In this document: positions 5,635-12,897 of the stretch, piece after piece | Position numbering within the stretch: the stretch's first letter is position 1 | Layout: each line of letters opens with the position of its first letter | From: Geothermovivens sp964644845 | Lineage (GTDB): Bacteria > Zhuqueibacterota > Zhuqueibacteria > Oleimicrobiales > Geothermoviventaceae | Assembly: GCA_964644845.1 (NCBI GenBank) | Contig: CAZXXS010000003.1 | Span: forward strand, 1 to 13,718 | Direction: 5' to 3' | DNA: 13,718 nucleotides | Notes under the pieces: generated by a model | Databases searched by the model: none | Told to the model about the DNA's origin: nothing | What the model saw: only the letters and a program-made list of their open reading frames with translations | Program-made: the position numbers and the translations under genes

Positions 5635-7986
5635 TCAGTTTCTGGACTTCGGCCACCACGTGGCTCGCACAACATCCGGGCGACGCGGCAACGTGACACT
5701 GAGAGCAGCAAGGAAAACAGCGTTCGGACCCGTAGCCTTTCCGCGGTAGTCGGTGAAACCACGGGTCGCACGGAGATTCACGTACGCCACGACCTTGCCC
5801 GGCCGCGGGTTTGGCCACTCGAACGCGAAAAACGTGATCGGTCGTTGTTCGGGGGCAGTACTGCAGTCCACCGGATCGGCCTGGTAACAGTACCGATTCT
5901 GAGGGGAACCCGTGTGCCCCTGAGGCCACGTGTCGGACTTGAGCCGCCGCCTCACATCCCATTCAAGAATGTTCACCCCGTAACGCACCGGAATCGTGGC
6001 AACGAAGCCATCCCGGTACACCACCTCGTACCAGCCGAGGAGTTCGGCGGTGTCCTGAAAGTTGAAGATCATCCGGTACGCCTTGTCGTTGCGCGCGGGC
6101 CGAGCGCACGCGTGCAGGAAGATCAGACTGTTCACGTTCCTGCCAACGGGGATGTGAAGCACCCGATCCGGAAGCTCAGGAAAAGAGTCCGGCGCTGTGG
6201 TTACGGCCAGCACCACGTGTCCAGGTCCCGAAGCCAAGCGGAACCGACGCCTTCCCTGTCGCAAGCTGTCCTTGCGCAAAGAGCTCAGATCAACGTCCAG
6301 CGCTTGGAACGCAGGGCCTGCGTTTAGCAAGCGTGTCAGATCCAGGGGCACAACGGGGTTGTCGTTTTCGCTGGGCAACGCGCGCCCGCTCAGAAGACGT
6401 CGGAGCGTTGGCAGCCAGGCCCACACGGTCTCCGTCAGTTCCTCGGGCTCCGGTTTGCAACCGGACCACAGTAACTCAGCGCAGCCGAGAAAATCGTACA
6501 GCAGGTCTTTGCCAATGTTGAACTCCGTCGTTGCCGCCCAGGACGAAGGTGCACCTCCCAGCACCCCGGGGAGACGCCGCCGTTTCTCCCAGTCCGAAAT
6601 GGTTGGGCGAAGATTCCCGTACACCTGGCGGAAACCGAAAGCCTGTACAAGGCTGTCGTTTTTCGGATCGCCCCAGAACCAGTTGAAAACTAGAATGTCT
6701 TTAGGAATGAGGTCCCGAACCTGTTGCGGCGTGAGCGCTCCAGGCACACGGTAGAAAGTGCCATCCGGGCGTCGCCAGACGCGGGTCCCGCGCTGGCGTA
6801 CAGTTTCGAGAAGGTGGTCGCCCCACATGGCCGCACCCACACCGCGCTCGCGCAAGTGCTCTACGATCTTGCGGACGTCCTCAGCGAAGAGCAGGCGGTA
6901 GTCTTTGCCACGGCAACGGGGGCACACGTTTACCGGCATTCGCCACTCGTCGTGCCCGATGTGCACCAAACGCGGTTGAATGACGTCCAAGAGTTCATCT
7001 AACACGTCGAAAGCCAGCGCGTACGAGCCGGGATCGGAAGGGCAGTAAGTGTCGGGCCACTCAGCATCTTGAATCTCGGCGAGCTCCCGGTGACGTGTCA
7101 GCAGGTAGTACGTGTGCGTGAGCGTGGGGACTTCGGGGATTACATCCAGAAAGTGGCTCCGCGCCCAGGCCACCAAGCTGCGGACCTCGTCTTTTTCCAG
7201 CACACCGCCGTCGCCAGCGTCGTGGTGGGCTGAGTCCTGGAACTCGCCCTGCGGGCCAGTCGGCCGTGAGCGTTGTGTGCTGTTGAGGTCGTCCGCAAAA
7301 GCTCGCCACCCCTCGTTGAGCTCGGGATGCCGATCAAAACGCACACAGGCATTCGTTTCCAGAATGAGGCGGTTGAACTTGAACAAAGCCATGAAGTTCG
7401 CCACAAAGCGGCGGAAGAAAGCCAGGTTGTTTTCGCCGGGAATGTAAAGCCGAATGCCCCGGAACGGGAGCGCAGGCCAGTCGCGCACAGTGAGGCAGGG
7501 TACAGAACGCCGGGATTGGGATCGAAACAGCAGCTGACGCAAGCTCTGGAGACCGTAGAAAGCACCTGCCGAGTCCGCCCCCACTACAACCACACAGTGC
7601 GGCGTAACGTCAAGGATGTAGCCTTCCCGCCTCGGGGTCTGCAGTCGGTTTTGCCGGACGTAGGCACGAACAAGGGGGTTGGCTACCGTTCCCAGCAGCA
7701 CGAATGGGCCTTGTTGCGGCAGTACCTTTCTGCGCTGAGCGTGAAGAGCCAAACCGTGAAAATCCGCCAGATCCGCGGCGAGCAAACGGATCAGAAGGAT
7801 GTCGTTTCTCGTAGGTCGCTGAGGCAAAACCAGAGTGGTCAGGTTGTCGAAGGTAAAAGCACCGGTTTTGTACTGGATTTCCTGCGGCGGCGGAAAAATC
7901 AGCGACGACCGGGCTGTGTTCACATGTACAAACGTGGTAGCGCCCAAGACGACAACTGCAGCACGAAACAAAAAAGGCGCATTCAC
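5635..7986 (-). CDS. Exported glycoside hydrolase family 20-like beta-N-acetylhexosaminidase
   Basis: A 783-residue exported protein. Residues 1-26 are hydrophobic and read as a signal peptide. Residues ~28-160 match the GH20b-type N-terminal domain (IFPPPQEIQYKTGAF, GPFVLLGT, EGYILDVTP, GAFYGLQSLRQLL). A TIM-barrel follows with FRGIRLYIPG, FNRLILETNA, DVIPEVPTLTH and the catalytic pair Asp346-Glu347 in LVHIGHDEWR. GH20 enzymes use substrate-assisted catalysis on terminal GlcNAc or GalNAc; typical members read HIGGDE, so this is a divergent member and its sugar is uncertain. A CxxC pair lies at residues 355-358. The last ~230 residues look like a beta-sandwich module. No T9SS tail is present, so it may stay in the periplasm. 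The start is a GTG at 7986 with GGAGGG 8 bases upstream. It is the first gene of the left-hand cluster. Confidence 0.82.
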   Translation of the reverse strand: MNAPFLFRAAVVVLGATTFVHVNTARSSLIFPPPQEIQYKTGAFTFDNLTTLVLPQRPTRNDILLIRLLAADLADFHGLALHAQRRKVLPQQGPFVLLGTVANPLVRAYVRQNRLQTPRREGYILDVTPHCVVVVGADSAGAFYGLQSLRQLLFRSQSRRSVPCLTVRDWPALPFRGIRLYIPGENNLAFFRRFVANFMALFKFNRLILETNACVRFDRHPELNEGWRAFADDLNSTQRSRPTGPQGEFQDSAHHDAGDGGVLEKDEVRSLVAWARSHFLDVIPEVPTLTHTYYLLTRHRELAEIQDAEWPDTYCPSDPGSYALAFDVLDELLDVIQPRLVHIGHDEWRMPVNVCPRCRGKDYRLLFAEDVRKIVEHLRERGVGAAMWGDHLLETVRQRGTRVWRRPDGTFYRVPGALTPQQVRDLIPKDILVFNWFWGDPKNDSLVQAFGFRQVYGNLRPTISDWEKRRRLPGVLGGAPSSWAATTEFNIGKDLLYDFLGCAELLWSGCKPEPEELTETVWAWLPTLRRLLSGRALPSENDNPVVPLDLTRLLNAGPAFQALDVDLSSLRKDSLRQGRRRFRLASGPGHVVLAVTTAPDSFPELPDRVLHIPVGRNVNSLIFLHACARPARNDKAYRMIFNFQDTAELLGWYEVVYRDGFVATIPVRYGVNILEWDVRRRLKSDTWPQGHTGSPQNRYCYQADPVDCSTAPEQRPITFFAFEWPNPRPGKVVAYVNLRATRGFTDYRGKATGPNAVFLAALSVTLPRRPDVVRATWWPKSRN

Positions 7987-8163
7987 GAATCCTACCCTCC
8001 GTCACTGAACGTTGGTTGTCGTGCCTTCGTCTGGAAAAGCATTCCGAAACACACCGTCCTGGCACCGGGTAGCGGTCCCGGTCCCGACGGGGGCCAGTCC
8101 ATTTGCCGTGAAGATTACGGAGCTTTTCGACAAAACGCAAGGAAATCTGTGCCTGGGATTCCC

Positions 8164-8227
8164 CCGGTTTTGCCGCCCAAGCTCTAGGAAACCGGAAGGT
8201 TGCTCCCTCGCGGCCGCGAGAACAACC
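8164..8227. promoter_or_regulatory. Two adjacent hairpins upstream of the GH20-like gene
   Basis: The first has arms CCGGTTT (8164-8170) and AAACCGG (8189-8195). The second has outer arms GGTTG (8198-8202) and CAACC (8223-8227) enclosing the perfect palindrome CTCGCGGCCGCGAG (8207-8220). They lie about 180-240 bases before the GTG at 7986. On the minus strand they could form a structured leader; neither is followed by a T-run, so they are poor terminators. Confidence 0.35.
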
Positions 8228-8830
8228 CGCCAAACAAAGCAGCGGGCAGACAACGGTTTCTCACCTTGCCCCCAGTCGTGGCCAATTCCGTGGCATCAGA
8301 ATGGCGCTGCGTTTGCCAACTGGGTACGGCGAAGCACGGGCAGCTCCCTCTACTCGTAGCTCAAAGATGTGCTCCCCGAACGCTCCGGAGCTCGACGTAC
8401 GGAGGGCCTGGCCGTACCGCGGCTGCCAGAAAGGGTAAGCCGTGTCAGCCTGGGTCCTGCCGAGGGGGCCTTGCACCGGGGATCGGCTTGGCGACCCCGT
8501 GGAAGGAAGGACAGCGAGCCGGTCAATCCGGAGGTGCGTCTCCAGTGGTCCGCCGCTCCTCCCTGTTTGGAGCTCTTGCTTTTTGCCCCTACGAGTCGAA
8601 AGCTCCGCCGCGCCGAAAAACGCCTCCGAAGCCCGGGTGCCTACGCCGCCAGAGTGCGAAACTGCTCAGGCGCAGAGGAACGTGCAGCCCCACACGGGTG
8701 CCGAAAAGTCCCACCACCCGGACGGCGTTGCTGCCCTGACCAATCGGATCGATGCAAACGGATGCCAGTCGGATTCGTAAAGTCCCACCAAACAAAGCCC
8801 CTCACGGAATTCCGTTCGCACAAACGCACG

Positions 8831-8866
8831 TCAGCCCCGGTGTGCACCGGGGCTGATGGGTTTTCT
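8831..8866. terminator. Strong hairpin, probable transcription terminator
   Basis: Arms TCAGCCCCGGT (8831-8841) and ACCGGGGCTGA (8846-8856) form a perfect 11 bp stem with a GTGC loop. On the plus strand it is followed by TGGGTTTTCT; on the minus strand only by a weak CGTGCGTTTG. It lies about 85 bases beyond the radical SAM gene's stop, so it could end that transcript, but the T-run fits plus-strand transcription better. A second, weaker hairpin (8875-8881 with 8889-8895) follows, with six Ts a few bases on in the plus direction. Confidence 0.5.
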
Positions 8867-8939
8867 ACTAACGAAGGGGAAAGTGCCCTTCCCCTACTGG
8901 CGTTTTTTCAGATTGGGACCACTCGCTCGTTTTCTCTGG

Positions 8940-10424
8940 CTAAGGTCTCACCTGCTGAAAAACGAGGCGGAAATGGTAGCCGTAGATCGACAAGGTGACA
9001 GCCAACGGAAAAAGGCGCGGTCTGCGCAGCGCCGTCCACAACAGCAACGACCAGTAGTGCACCCGCTCCTCACCCTTCACGCCGAGCAACCAAATCGACT
9101 TGAGGAACGCAGAGACTTCGCGCCAGGACAGTTTGGTAAAGTGCTTGTTGCGAGGCTGGTAATCGCGCAGGAAGCGTTTGACGCGCGCGTAGTACTCGCG
9201 CGGCGAATAAATCGACTGGACAACCGACTTGTAGCCAGCTACCAAAGTGTCAAGGGGCAATTTCGGAATGATGTTCGTTGAAAAGTCGGTGTTGTTCCCA
9301 GACCAGTCAGGGATAATTCGATTTTCTTTCTTGAGACGCTTGTAGAGTTTGCTCAAACGCGGTGCATTGAGGAGGCCGACCATCGCCGTCACGATGCCGC
9401 TTTGCTGGATGAAGCGAATTTGCTGCTGGAAGATGTTCGGGCCGTCGGAGTCGAAACCGATGATAAAGCCTCCCTGAACCTGCAAACCGTGTTTGTGCAG
9501 CTTGCGTACCGACTGGATGAGGCTACGGTTGCGATTCTGGAACTTGTTGCACTCGGCCAGGCTGTCTTCGTTTGGGGTCTCGATGCCCACGAACACGGTG
9601 TCGAACCCGGCCTCGACCATCAGTTCCATCAACTCCTCATCGTCGGCAAGGTTGATGGACACCTCCGTGTTGAAAACGAAGGGATAACGGTGCTGCTTGT
9701 TCCACTCGGCGATCGCAGGCAAAAGTTCCCGTTTCAGTTCTTTGCGTTTACCAATGAAGTTGTCATCCACAAAGAAAACCGGGCCACGCCAGCCGCGTTC
9801 GTAGATCGCGTCGAGCTCGCGCAGGATTTGCTCGGTCGTTTTTGTACGAGGGCGCCGTCCAAACAAGGCGGTGATGTCGCAGAATTCGCAGTCGTAGGGG
9901 CAGCCACGGGAATACTGCAAGTTCACCGAGCTGTAGGGTTTCAGATCCACCAGGTCCCAGCGCGGCGGTGGAGTCTGCTTCAAGTCTGCGAACTCGGTGG
10001 TCAGGTACATGTGTTTTGGCCGCCCCGCCTGCAAGTCGCTGAGAAATTGAGGAACTGTGATTTCGCCTTCGTTCAGGATCAGGTAGTTGATGTCCTTGAA
10101 TGCAAATGGATCCTCAGTGAAAAGGGGACCACCAGCCGCGGTTGGCACCCCCACCTGTTTGCACAAATCAACTACCTGGCGTACCGACGGTTTCTGCACC
10201 TCCATTGCGCTGATCATCACGAGATCGGCCCAACGCGCGTCATCGGTGTTCATTGTGGTCACGTTCAAATCGATCAGCCGCAGGTTCCAGTCTTCGGGCA
10301 GCATGGCAGCTACCGTCAGGAGGCCGAGCGGCGGGTACACGGCCTGTTTCTTGATGAATTTCAAGGCGTGTTTGAAACTCCAAAACGTATCCGGGTAACG
10401 TGGGTAAACAAGCAAGACATTCAT
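8940..10424 (-). CDS. B12-binding radical SAM protein, HpnP-like (DUF4070 type)
   Basis: A 494-residue protein with an N-terminal cobalamin-binding domain (residues 1 to ~145: NVLLVYPRYPDTFWSFKHAL, YPPLGLLTVAAMLP, AGGPLFTEDP, LILNEGE) followed by a radical SAM domain whose iron-sulfur cysteines are Cys175, Cys179 and Cys182 in SRGCPYDCEFCDI. FFVDDNFIGKRKELKRELLP, FVGIETPNEDSLAECNK, GGFIIGFDSDG and the C-terminal DUF4070-type region resemble HpnP, the hopanoid C-2 methylase, as I recall that sequence. The DxHxxG cobalamin motif is absent. The expected chemistry is methylation of an unactivated carbon of a lipid-like substrate, but no hopanoid or squalene gene is in the window, so the substrate is unknown. 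The ATG at 10424 follows GAGG by 6 bases. It appears to be a single-gene transcript with its own leader. Confidence 0.88.
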   Translation of the reverse strand: MNVLLVYPRYPDTFWSFKHALKFIKKQAVYPPLGLLTVAAMLPEDWNLRLIDLNVTTMNTDDARWADLVMISAMEVQKPSVRQVVDLCKQVGVPTAAGGPLFTEDPFAFKDINYLILNEGEITVPQFLSDLQAGRPKHMYLTTEFADLKQTPPPRWDLVDLKPYSSVNLQYSRGCPYDCEFCDITALFGRRPRTKTTEQILRELDAIYERGWRGPVFFVDDNFIGKRKELKRELLPAIAEWNKQHRYPFVFNTEVSINLADDEELMELMVEAGFDTVFVGIETPNEDSLAECNKFQNRNRSLIQSVRKLHKHGLQVQGGFIIGFDSDGPNIFQQQIRFIQQSGIVTAMVGLLNAPRLSKLYKRLKKENRIIPDWSGNNTDFSTNIIPKLPLDTLVAGYKSVVQSIYSPREYYARVKRFLRDYQPRNKHFTKLSWREVSAFLKSIWLLGVKGEERVHYWSLLLWTALRRPRLFPLAVTLSIYGYHFRLVFQQVRP

Positions 10425-10446
10425 GATTCACCTCAAAATGTGGAAA

Positions 10447-10486
10447 TTTGCCAGGTCGGCAGTGCTTGGCAGAGCAGGTTGGCAAA
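10447..10486. promoter_or_regulatory. Inverted repeat in the leader of the radical SAM gene
   Basis: TTTGCCA (10447-10453) and its exact reverse complement TGGCAAA (10480-10486) bracket 26 bases that contain more TTGGCA-like words. The element lies 22-62 bases before the ATG at 10424, between the candidate promoter and the ribosome binding site, where a repressor or RNA structure could act. The arms are only 7 bases. Confidence 0.3.
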
Positions 10487-10541
10487 AAACAGTGGATGTG
10501 AAATGCCTCTCTGTCGCGGAAGACGGTTCTTTAATCACCCT

Positions 10542-10572
10542 AAAATCTACAAATTTCCTAACGGAAAAGCAA
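10542..10572 (-). promoter_or_regulatory. Candidate Bacteroidota-type promoter for the radical SAM gene
   Basis: On the minus strand a TTG (10570-10572) is followed after 20 bases by TAGATTTT (10542-10549), one base off the Bacteroidota -7 consensus TAnnTTTG with its usual -33 TTG spacing. It sits in the most AT-rich patch of the window, about 118 bases before the start codon. Confidence 0.35.
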
Positions 10573-11125
10573 ATCAAAAGTTTACGAAATCGGCAAAGTT
10601 TCCGAAGTTTCTTAACGCAAGTACGTTCAGGTTCTCTCTAAGGCTTGTTCCACCGGGTTACAACCAGTGCCGTCCAGAAGCTCCGCTCCCGCTTCCTGTG
10701 ACACATTCGGACCGCGTGTTGGCGCGTTTGCCAGGGCTCAGCCTGTTGTCCCACAGTGCCGCCAGGACAATCCATTTTCCTTATCGTACCTTGCTCACTG
10801 TCTGTAGAAGCTGTCCGTCCTCAAAGCTAAACGCCATTCCGGCCACACCCCCTAACCTCGACGCATGCCCAAAGCGTCTCTGTTACTGCGAAGCCGAACC
10901 TCTCATCGCTGACAGCAGCATCGTGCCCGGCGCACCCACTCCAGGAAAACAGTGCCCAAAAGAGGTGGGGGGTCTTGTTCCCCGGCCCTACTGCTTTGCT
11001 GCTGACCAGACCCACGTGCCGAGCCGTAAGTGCGCCCGAACAAGCGTGAACGAGTACCCTCTTTGCCTTTTTCAACGCCTGGTTCGGGCGGATCTGGGGC
11101 GAGGCCCTGCGCTGTGGGTTCTGCC
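10573..11125. other. Gene-free spacer between the toroid protein gene and the radical SAM promoter
   Basis: No supported gene. The right part must carry the 3' end of the 11126-12778 transcript and holds the hairpin at 11033-11090. The left part is AT-rich, with three AAGTTT words (10578-10583, 10596-10601, 10605-10610) just upstream of the promoter candidate. A 45-codon minus-strand frame at 10638-10775 has no good ribosome binding site and an Arg-rich, family-less product, so I do not call it. Confidence 0.45.
11033..11090 (-). terminator. Long hairpin 36 bases after the toroid protein gene
   Basis: CGCCCGAAC (11033-11041) pairs perfectly with GTTCGGGCG (11082-11090), and inside it GCGT (11044-11047) pairs with ACGC (11075-11078). 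Its place just beyond the stop at 11126 suggests a 3'-end or terminator role, but no T-run follows on the minus strand and the loop is long, so another RNA structure is possible. Confidence 0.35.
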
Positions 11126-12778
11126 TCACTTCTTGGCAGGAAACACCCGGAAGATCTTTGCACGCCCCGGTTTCACCTGAACACGCAAGCCACGGTGGAG
11201 TTTTGACCCAAGGACAACGGATCGACTCCTGTTGTGTTCGACAACGTAGGCCGTCATTCCGTCCACCGGGTACCACTCCGGGAACTCATTGATGCGCGCG
11301 TAGTTTTGTGGGAAACCCCAGACATCTCGGTGACGTGGGCGATCAAAGCGCAATTTGCCCCGCCAGGCTCGGCGAGCTTTAACAACCACAGTCAGTGTGT
11401 CGTCGTTTCGAGCGGCCCCAACGCTCACAACCTGTGGATTCCACGGTTCGAGCCAGCAACCCTGCGTCTTCCACAGAGCCACCATCAGCGCTGTACGGAC
11501 CCAGTTGCCGTCGCCGTACCAGCCCTCGATCCAGCCCCTGTCCGTTTGGAAACCCAGCATTCGCCGCGCTTCGCTTTCCACCCAGTCGCAACCCTCCGGA
11601 ACCGGCAAGCGATTGAGCAGCCAGAGCGCGCCCTCGATGCTGTCGGCGTAGCCGTCCGCTGGCGCGTGCTGCCATTCTGCGTTCCGGTACTTTGGAAGGT
11701 TCCGCAACACACGCCGCACAGCCTCCCGGTAGTGATCTTCCCCTGTCGCCAGGCTGAAATCCAGCCAGGCGGTGTACACGTAGCCCCAGTTGTCGTTGAG
11801 TTCGGTGTCAAGCGGAGTAAGATCGGAACAGCGAATCCGATTGAAGAACAAGCCCTCTGCGTTGGCCGTGGTGGCGATTCTGTCCAGCATCGCCTTGATC
11901 GGCCCGTAGTAGCTGCGAGCACGTTCACGTCCGAGATCACTTTCGAGCGCAAACAGAAGCCCGAGTCCGCCAATGATTTCACAGCCGTGGTCTCGCAAAT
12001 TCAGGTAATCCAAACCGTCATGGGTTTGGAAATTCCAGCGGTGCGACGGCAGACCGTTGTTCAGGGGCATCACTTCAAAAACGTAGGCGTCACCGATGCG
12101 TTCCGCTGCTTCCAGGTAGCGGCTTCTCCCAGTCATGCTGTACAGTCGCACCAGCGTCTGTAGCATTTCGCCGTTGACTTCAGCAAGACCTGAAGGAAGC
12201 CGGCCGAACCGGCTTCTCACCGGTGCGTATTCCAAGATTGCGTCCACGAGCTGGACCATCCGATCGAACCACGGCGTACGCCCAAGAAGCTCCACCACTG
12301 GGGTGAGGCCATCTTTGGCGTACTCTGAGGCACCGAAAATCAAATCCTCGAGCGTCATCCGGTGCACGTGCAAGGGGCGCAGGTCCGCATCATGCGGGAA
12401 CCCCAGAGAGTCCGTGGTCAGCAGGACGTCCGACTGCAGAATGTCGAACATCAGGTTTGCGAAGCGGTTGCGCTGGCTGAACCAGTCCGAGAGGAGAAGG
12501 AATGGGTAGAGGTCCGCAGCGCTGTCGCGAACACGGTACAGATTGACCTTGGGATTCGAGACCCAGGGGCTGCCGGGCAAGTGGACAGGCAAAAGATTGG
12601 TTTGAGGATCGCGAGCGGCCAGCCAGGCGTCCACAGCGCGGCGGCACTTCTGCAAAATCTGCGCGACTGTCTGCGCATTTGCGCAGGCCCGGTCGACAGG
12701 CCACGGCTGAGCGAACACAGCGGCGGCAAGCGAGACGGGAAGTATGAAGGCAAGAAAACGTCCACCAGAGGTCTTCAT
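11126..12778 (-). CDS. Exported helical-toroid protein of unknown function, glycosidase-like
   Basis: A 550-residue protein with a clear signal peptide (lysine at 2, hydrophobic core, cleavage near residues 23-24, VFAQ). The rest up to about residue 430 is mostly helical with recurring hairpin-like blocks (EMLQTLVRLYSMTGRSRYLEAAERIGDAY, DNWGYVYTAWLDFSLATGEDHYREAVRRVL, ADSIEGALWLLNRL, GDGNWVRTALMVALW). This is the style of (alpha/alpha)6 toroid enzymes such as unsaturated glucuronyl hydrolases, GH127-like enzymes and N-acylglucosamine 2-epimerases. A shorter C-terminal beta-rich part (about 440-550) follows. Acidic residues in LNDNWGY and ADSIEGA are candidate catalytic positions, but no known family motif lets me name a reaction. 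The ATG at 12778 follows GGAGGG by 5 bases. It is flanked by long spacers on both sides and probably transcribed alone. Confidence 0.8.
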   Translation of the reverse strand: MKTSGGRFLAFILPVSLAAAVFAQPWPVDRACANAQTVAQILQKCRRAVDAWLAARDPQTNLLPVHLPGSPWVSNPKVNLYRVRDSAADLYPFLLLSDWFSQRNRFANLMFDILQSDVLLTTDSLGFPHDADLRPLHVHRMTLEDLIFGASEYAKDGLTPVVELLGRTPWFDRMVQLVDAILEYAPVRSRFGRLPSGLAEVNGEMLQTLVRLYSMTGRSRYLEAAERIGDAYVFEVMPLNNGLPSHRWNFQTHDGLDYLNLRDHGCEIIGGLGLLFALESDLGRERARSYYGPIKAMLDRIATTANAEGLFFNRIRCSDLTPLDTELNDNWGYVYTAWLDFSLATGEDHYREAVRRVLRNLPKYRNAEWQHAPADGYADSIEGALWLLNRLPVPEGCDWVESEARRMLGFQTDRGWIEGWYGDGNWVRTALMVALWKTQGCWLEPWNPQVVSVGAARNDDTLTVVVKARRAWRGKLRFDRPRHRDVWGFPQNYARINEFPEWYPVDGMTAYVVEHNRSRSVVLGSKLHRGLRVQVKPGRAKIFRVFPAKK

Positions 12779-12897
12779 GGCACCCTCCTGCTTTCAGGCG
12801 AGAAACCATTCTTTGGTCATGGGCCCCACCCACTCCGTTCGAGTTGGCTTTTGAACGGCAAAATGCACTCAGCACAAAGCATCAGGACAAATGCAAT

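Larger units (their letters stand above)
7987..8939. other. Gene-free interval with several hairpins
   Basis: About 950 bases between the GH20-like gene's start and the radical SAM gene's stop hold no frame that looks like a protein. The open frames on both strands are Arg/Pro/Gly-rich, lack ribosome binding sites and match nothing I know. The part nearest 7986 must contain the leader and promoter of the GH20-like gene. Beyond it are strong inverted repeats: 8164-8170 with 8189-8195, 8198-8202 with 8223-8227 around a 14-base palindrome, 8397-8402 with 8412-8417, 8420-8424 with 8438-8442, 8555-8559 with 8569-8573 followed by a T-rich run, and 8831-8841 with 8846-8856. A structured RNA or decayed genes are both possible; I cannot decide between them. 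Confidence 0.5.

Noticed and set aside
8497..8520. A GGAAGGAAGG stretch reminiscent of the SRP RNA loop.
   Set aside because: The flanking GGTCAGG and pairing strand of bacterial SRP RNA are missing.
8200..8998. Plus-strand frames of 179 and 209 codons in the gene-free interval.
   Set aside because: Overlapping in different frames, rich in Arg/Pro/Gly/Ser with no domain, no start signals; treated as noncoding.
10577..10610. Three AAGTTT words in a short AT-rich patch.
   Set aside because: Too short and unevenly spaced to tell from chance in AT-rich promoter DNA; kept only as a note in the spacer entry.
10640..10700. Possible cobalamin riboswitch for the B12 enzyme (a GGCACTGG word on the minus strand).
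   Set aside because: The conserved GGTGAAAGTCC-like and CCCGCAACTGT-like core blocks are not present.
10638..10775. A 45-codon minus-strand frame in the spacer upstream of the radical SAM gene.
   Set aside because: The AAGG before its ATG is too close for a normal ribosome binding site and the product is Arg-rich without any recognisable feature.
11020..11060. GAGCCGTAAGTGCG, resembling the 5' strand of group II intron domain V.
   Set aside because: The matching 3' strand and tetraloop are absent, and no reverse transcriptase or intron core is nearby; the bases belong instead to the 11033-11090 hairpin.
9402..11180. A very long plus-strand open frame (592 codons), and similar long plus-strand frames at 2529-3398, 4795-5613 and 7273-8187.
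   Set aside because: They lie opposite well-recognised minus-strand genes, have no ribosome binding site and no family resemblance; they are by-products of GC-rich codon use on the other strand.
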